From contig VBGO01000231.1 of the NCBI GenBank assembly GCA_005882525.1, positions 1 through 8,665 of the forward strand: 8,665 nucleotides of DNA, written 5' to 3'. This document shows, one piece after another, positions 6,908 through 8,665 of the stretch. The DNA comes from Chloroflexota bacterium (lineage in GTDB: Bacteria; Chloroflexota; Dormibacteria; CF-121). The position numbers were made by a program, and so were the translations under genes. The notes under the pieces are model-generated. The model was given only the letters and a program-made list of their open reading frames with translations, was not told the DNA's origin and did no database searches. Each line of letters opens with the position of its first letter. Position 1 is the first letter of the stretch.

Positions 6908-7366
6908 ATGCCCAGCCTCGCCAGCCTGGTCTGCCCAAAATGCCACGGTCCGTTAACGGCGGAGGCCGGCCGGGAGCTCCGCTGCATGCGCGATGGAGTC
7001 CGGTACCCGCTGGTTGATGGCATCCCCTCCTTTATCATCCCCGGCCCCGAGCCGGCTGCGCTACCCGGCTGCGCCCTCAGCCTGGTCATCCCGGCCCTGA
7101 ACGAAGCGGAGAGCCTGGACCGGGTCCTCCCCGAATTGAAACAAGCGCTGGTCGCCCTGGGGCCCACCAACGAGATCATTGTCGTGGACGGCGGCTCTCG
7201 CGATGGCACGCACGAGATCGTACGGAAGCATGGCGCGCGCCTGGTGAGCCAGACGCTTCCCGGCTTCGGCGGCGCCTATCGGGCCGGCTTCGCGCAGGCT
7301 CGCGGCGAGTACGTCCTCACGCTCGACGCGGACGGGTCGCACGACCCAGCGCGGGCGACGTCGTGA
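6908..7366 (+). CDS. Trm112-like zinc ribbon plus N-terminal half of GT2 glycosyltransferase (broken gene)
   Basis: This is the first part of a multidomain protein, 152 residues before a frameshift stop. Residues 7-42 form a Trm112/UPF0434-like ribbon (C9-P-K-C12, C26, then YPLVDGIPSFI). The usual fourth cysteine is replaced, with D29 at that place. The GT2 glycosyltransferase (GT-A fold) begins at about residue 57: SLVIPALNEAESL, then EIIVVDGGSRDGT (89-101), and the nucleotide-sugar metal site LDADGSHDP with D140 and D142. This resembles dolichyl-phosphate mannose synthase-like transferases. The ATG at 6908 places the ribbon correctly; no Shine-Dalgarno is evident. The frame ends in a short tail (ARATS) at TGA 7366. 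The rest of the GT2 domain continues in another frame from 7363. It is divergent from the DUF1786 gene across 59 bp. Confidence 0.82.
   Translation: MPSLASLVCPKCHGPLTAEAGRELRCMRDGVRYPLVDGIPSFIIPGPEPAALPGCALSLVIPALNEAESLDRVLPELKQALVALGPTNEIIVVDGGSRDGTHEIVRKHGARLVSQTLPGFGGAYRAGFAQARGEYVLTLDADGSHDPARATS
7345..7360 (+). other. Break inside the GT2 domain: frameshift with missing segment
   Basis: Upstream coding ends at LDADGSHDPA, and downstream coding in another frame starts at GDVVIASRY. In GT2 enzymes of this type these two motifs are normally separated by roughly a dozen residues of helix. Both a frame change and a loss of about 37-40 bases would explain the join; a loss of 1 modulo 3 bases is needed. 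The GTGA overlap at 7363-7366 is a by-product of this break. Confidence 0.7.
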
Positions 7367-8370
7367 TCGCCTCCCGCTACGTTGATGGCGGCGCGGCGGA
7401 AATGCCCGGCTGGCGGCTCGCGCTGAGTCGAGCACTGAACATCACGTTTGGCCGGGGCCTGTCGCTGCCGGTGCATGATCTCTCGAGCGGCTTTCGGCTC
7501 TACCGCCAGGCCGTCTTGCGGGAACTCGATTTGAAGGCGACCGACTTCGATGTCCTCGAGGAGATCTTGATCCGAGCGCTGGCTGCCGGTTACCGGGTCC
7601 ACGAAGTCCCCTTCCGGTACCGGGCTCGCCTGGCCGGTCGGAGCCATGCTCGGCTCTTCAAGTTCGCCATCTCCTACTTGCGCACGTTCGTCGCCATGTG
7701 GCGCCTGCGCAACTCGATCGCCTCGTCAGACTACGATGCGCGCGCCTACGACAGCGTCATCCCGCTGCAGCGCTACTGGCAGCGGGGCCGGTACCAGGTC
7801 ATTACGCGACTCGCCGGCGATTTCCACCACGTCCTCGACGTTGGCTGCGGCTCAAGCCGAATCATCGGCGCGATTCCCGGCATGATCGGCCTCGACATCC
7901 AGCTCCCCAAGTTGCGCTACGCCGGTCGGTACGGAAACGCGCTCGTCCACGGCTCCATCTTCGAGCTGCCCTTCGCCGACGGCAGCTTTGACTGCGTCAT
8001 CTGCTCCGAAGTCGTCGAGCACATCCCGGCACAAGAGAAGCCGTTCGATGAGCTGGCGCGCGTGCTGAAGACGGGCGGCCGGCTGATCCTGGGTACCCCC
8101 GATTACGACCAGTGGCAATGGCGAACCCTGGAGTGGCTCTACGGACACCTGGCGCCCGGCGGCTACGCTGACGAACACATCACGCACTACAGCCGGACCA
8201 ATCTCAGCGCGTACCTGCAGGGCAAAGGCTTCGCCATTGAGGGCGTCGAGTACGTCGGCAGTTCGGAGATGATCTTCAGCCTGCGAAAGCTCGCCCCGAT
8301 GGTCTCACCCGTGTCCGCTCGCCCGGTACGGACCGCGCTTCGCGCGGAGCGCTCAGCCCAAGCGGCGTAA
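7363..8370 (+). CDS. C-terminal half of GT2 glycosyltransferase fused to class I SAM methyltransferase (broken gene)
   Basis: This 335-residue frame starts formally at a GTG that is really in the middle of a GT2 domain. Residues 1-105 complete the transferase: VIASRYVDGG, then the conserved DLSSGFRLYR (39-48), DFDVLEEILIRALAAGYRVHEVPFRY, and a basic segment. After a linker, residues about 125-320 are a class I methyltransferase. Motif I is VLDVGCGSS (157-165), an acidic D178 ends strand 2, FDCVICSEVVEHI is motif IV-like, and LKTGGRLILGTPDYDQW follows. No membrane anchor is obvious. GT2-methyltransferase fusions are known in bacteria; they probably act on a lipid-linked or surface glycan, but acceptor and sugar cannot be named. 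The stop is 2 bp from that of the convergent last gene. Confidence 0.85.
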   Translation: MIASRYVDGGAAEMPGWRLALSRALNITFGRGLSLPVHDLSSGFRLYRQAVLRELDLKATDFDVLEEILIRALAAGYRVHEVPFRYRARLAGRSHARLFKFAISYLRTFVAMWRLRNSIASSDYDARAYDSVIPLQRYWQRGRYQVITRLAGDFHHVLDVGCGSSRIIGAIPGMIGLDIQLPKLRYAGRYGNALVHGSIFELPFADGSFDCVICSEVVEHIPAQEKPFDELARVLKTGGRLILGTPDYDQWQWRTLEWLYGHLAPGGYADEHITHYSRTNLSAYLQGKGFAIEGVEYVGSSEMIFSLRKLAPMVSPVSARPVRTALRAERSAQAA

Positions 8371-8372
8371 TG

Positions 8373-8665
8373 TCAGTGCGGGGCGAGATGCCGCTCGAAG
8401 ATCTGCAGAATCTCCGCCGGCGACGCGGTCATCTGGTCGACGAAGTAGCCGCCGTCGTAGTCGAGCCCTTTGGCGCGAAGGAAGCCCGCACCGGGATGGC
8501 GCTTCATCACCGCCACGCCCGGTTTGAGCCGATAGGCGAGGACGGTCCGGCCGCCGGCTTTCACCAGGCCGACGCCGGCGATCTCATCCCTGGGCAGTAA
8601 CGGACTCTTCCCCGATCGGCGGAAGATCACGCCCTCCTCCATGAACTCGAACCGCGGACGCACCG
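8373..8665 (-). CDS. Small protein of unknown function, probably 5'-truncated by the window edge
   Basis: The minus-strand frame is open from the right edge to TGA at 8373. A GTG at 8663 could be the start (96 residues), but only two bases remain beyond it, so the gene may begin outside the window. The sequence alternates short beta-like stretches (RFEFMEEGVIFRR, DEIAGVGLVKAGGRTVLAYRLKP) and ends with an amphipathic helix (SPAEILQIFERHL). This pattern recalls a bacterial PH-like domain, which is an impression only. No catalytic motif, signal peptide or membrane segment is visible. It converges on the glycosyltransferase-methyltransferase gene with a 2-bp gap and no room for a terminator. Confidence 0.65.
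   Translation of the reverse strand, partial: VRPRFEFMEEGVIFRRSGKSPLLPRDEIAGVGLVKAGGRTVLAYRLKPGVAVMKRHPGAGFLRAKGLDYDGGYFVDQMTASPAEILQIFERHLAPH

Noticed and set aside
7363..7366. GTGA start/stop overlap as true translational coupling of two genes
   Set aside because: The overlap falls in the middle of one GT2 domain, so it is better explained by a broken gene than by two coupled genes.
1..8665. Defence island, prophage, transposon or CRISPR array
   Set aside because: No transposase, integrase, nuclease, regular spaced repeats or terminal inverted repeats were seen on either strand.

Overview
The window is GC-rich bacterial chromosome with tightly packed genes, GTG and TTG starts, and family content (F420-type luciferase-like oxidoreductase, actinobacterial-style AAA+/VWA chelatase-like pair, DUF1786 protein, glycosyltransferase/methyltransferase fusion). 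This suits a Chloroflexota- or Dormibacterota-like lineage, or possibly a deep actinobacterial relative. That placement is inference from gene families, not from a marker gene. No tRNA, rRNA, CRISPR array, insertion sequence or phage gene was seen.

Layout: (1) 1-330, minus: N-terminal part of a SAM-dependent methyltransferase running off the left edge. (2) 331-384: a 54-bp divergent promoter region with -10-like hexamers facing both ways. (3) 385-1311, plus: atypical SDR/NmrA-like NAD(P)-binding protein; its stop overlaps the stop of the convergent neighbour at a CTAG. (4) 1308-5630, minus: a three-gene operon read from right to left: a ChlI/MoxR-like AAA+ ATPase, a long VWA-domain partner, and an F420-dependent LLM-class oxidoreductase. 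Both gene joints are tight: TGA directly followed by GTG, then TGATG. The VWA gene is split into two frames by a single-base-type frameshift near 3880-3900. Corrected, it would encode about 655 residues, the usual size for the family. (5) 5739-6848, minus: DUF1786 protein with an ASKHA-like ATPase signature. (6) 6908-8370, plus: a Trm112-like zinc ribbon, GT2 glycosyltransferase and class I methyltransferase in one gene. It is broken inside the GT2 domain near 7345-7360, where about a dozen expected residues are also missing. (7) 8373 to the right edge, minus: a short protein of unknown function, probably incomplete.

Working together: the ATPase and VWA protein resemble the I and D subunits of metal chelatases and probably form a remodelling complex. 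The coupled oxidoreductase is the best candidate for a client or functional partner, an idea suggested only by the operon. The remaining genes (SDR, DUF1786, glycosyltransferase-methyltransferase, terminal small protein) have their own promoters or face other ways and show no clear link to the operon. Two disrupted reading frames in 8.7 kb, each with strong coding signal on both sides, raise the possibility of assembly or sequencing errors as much as real gene decay.
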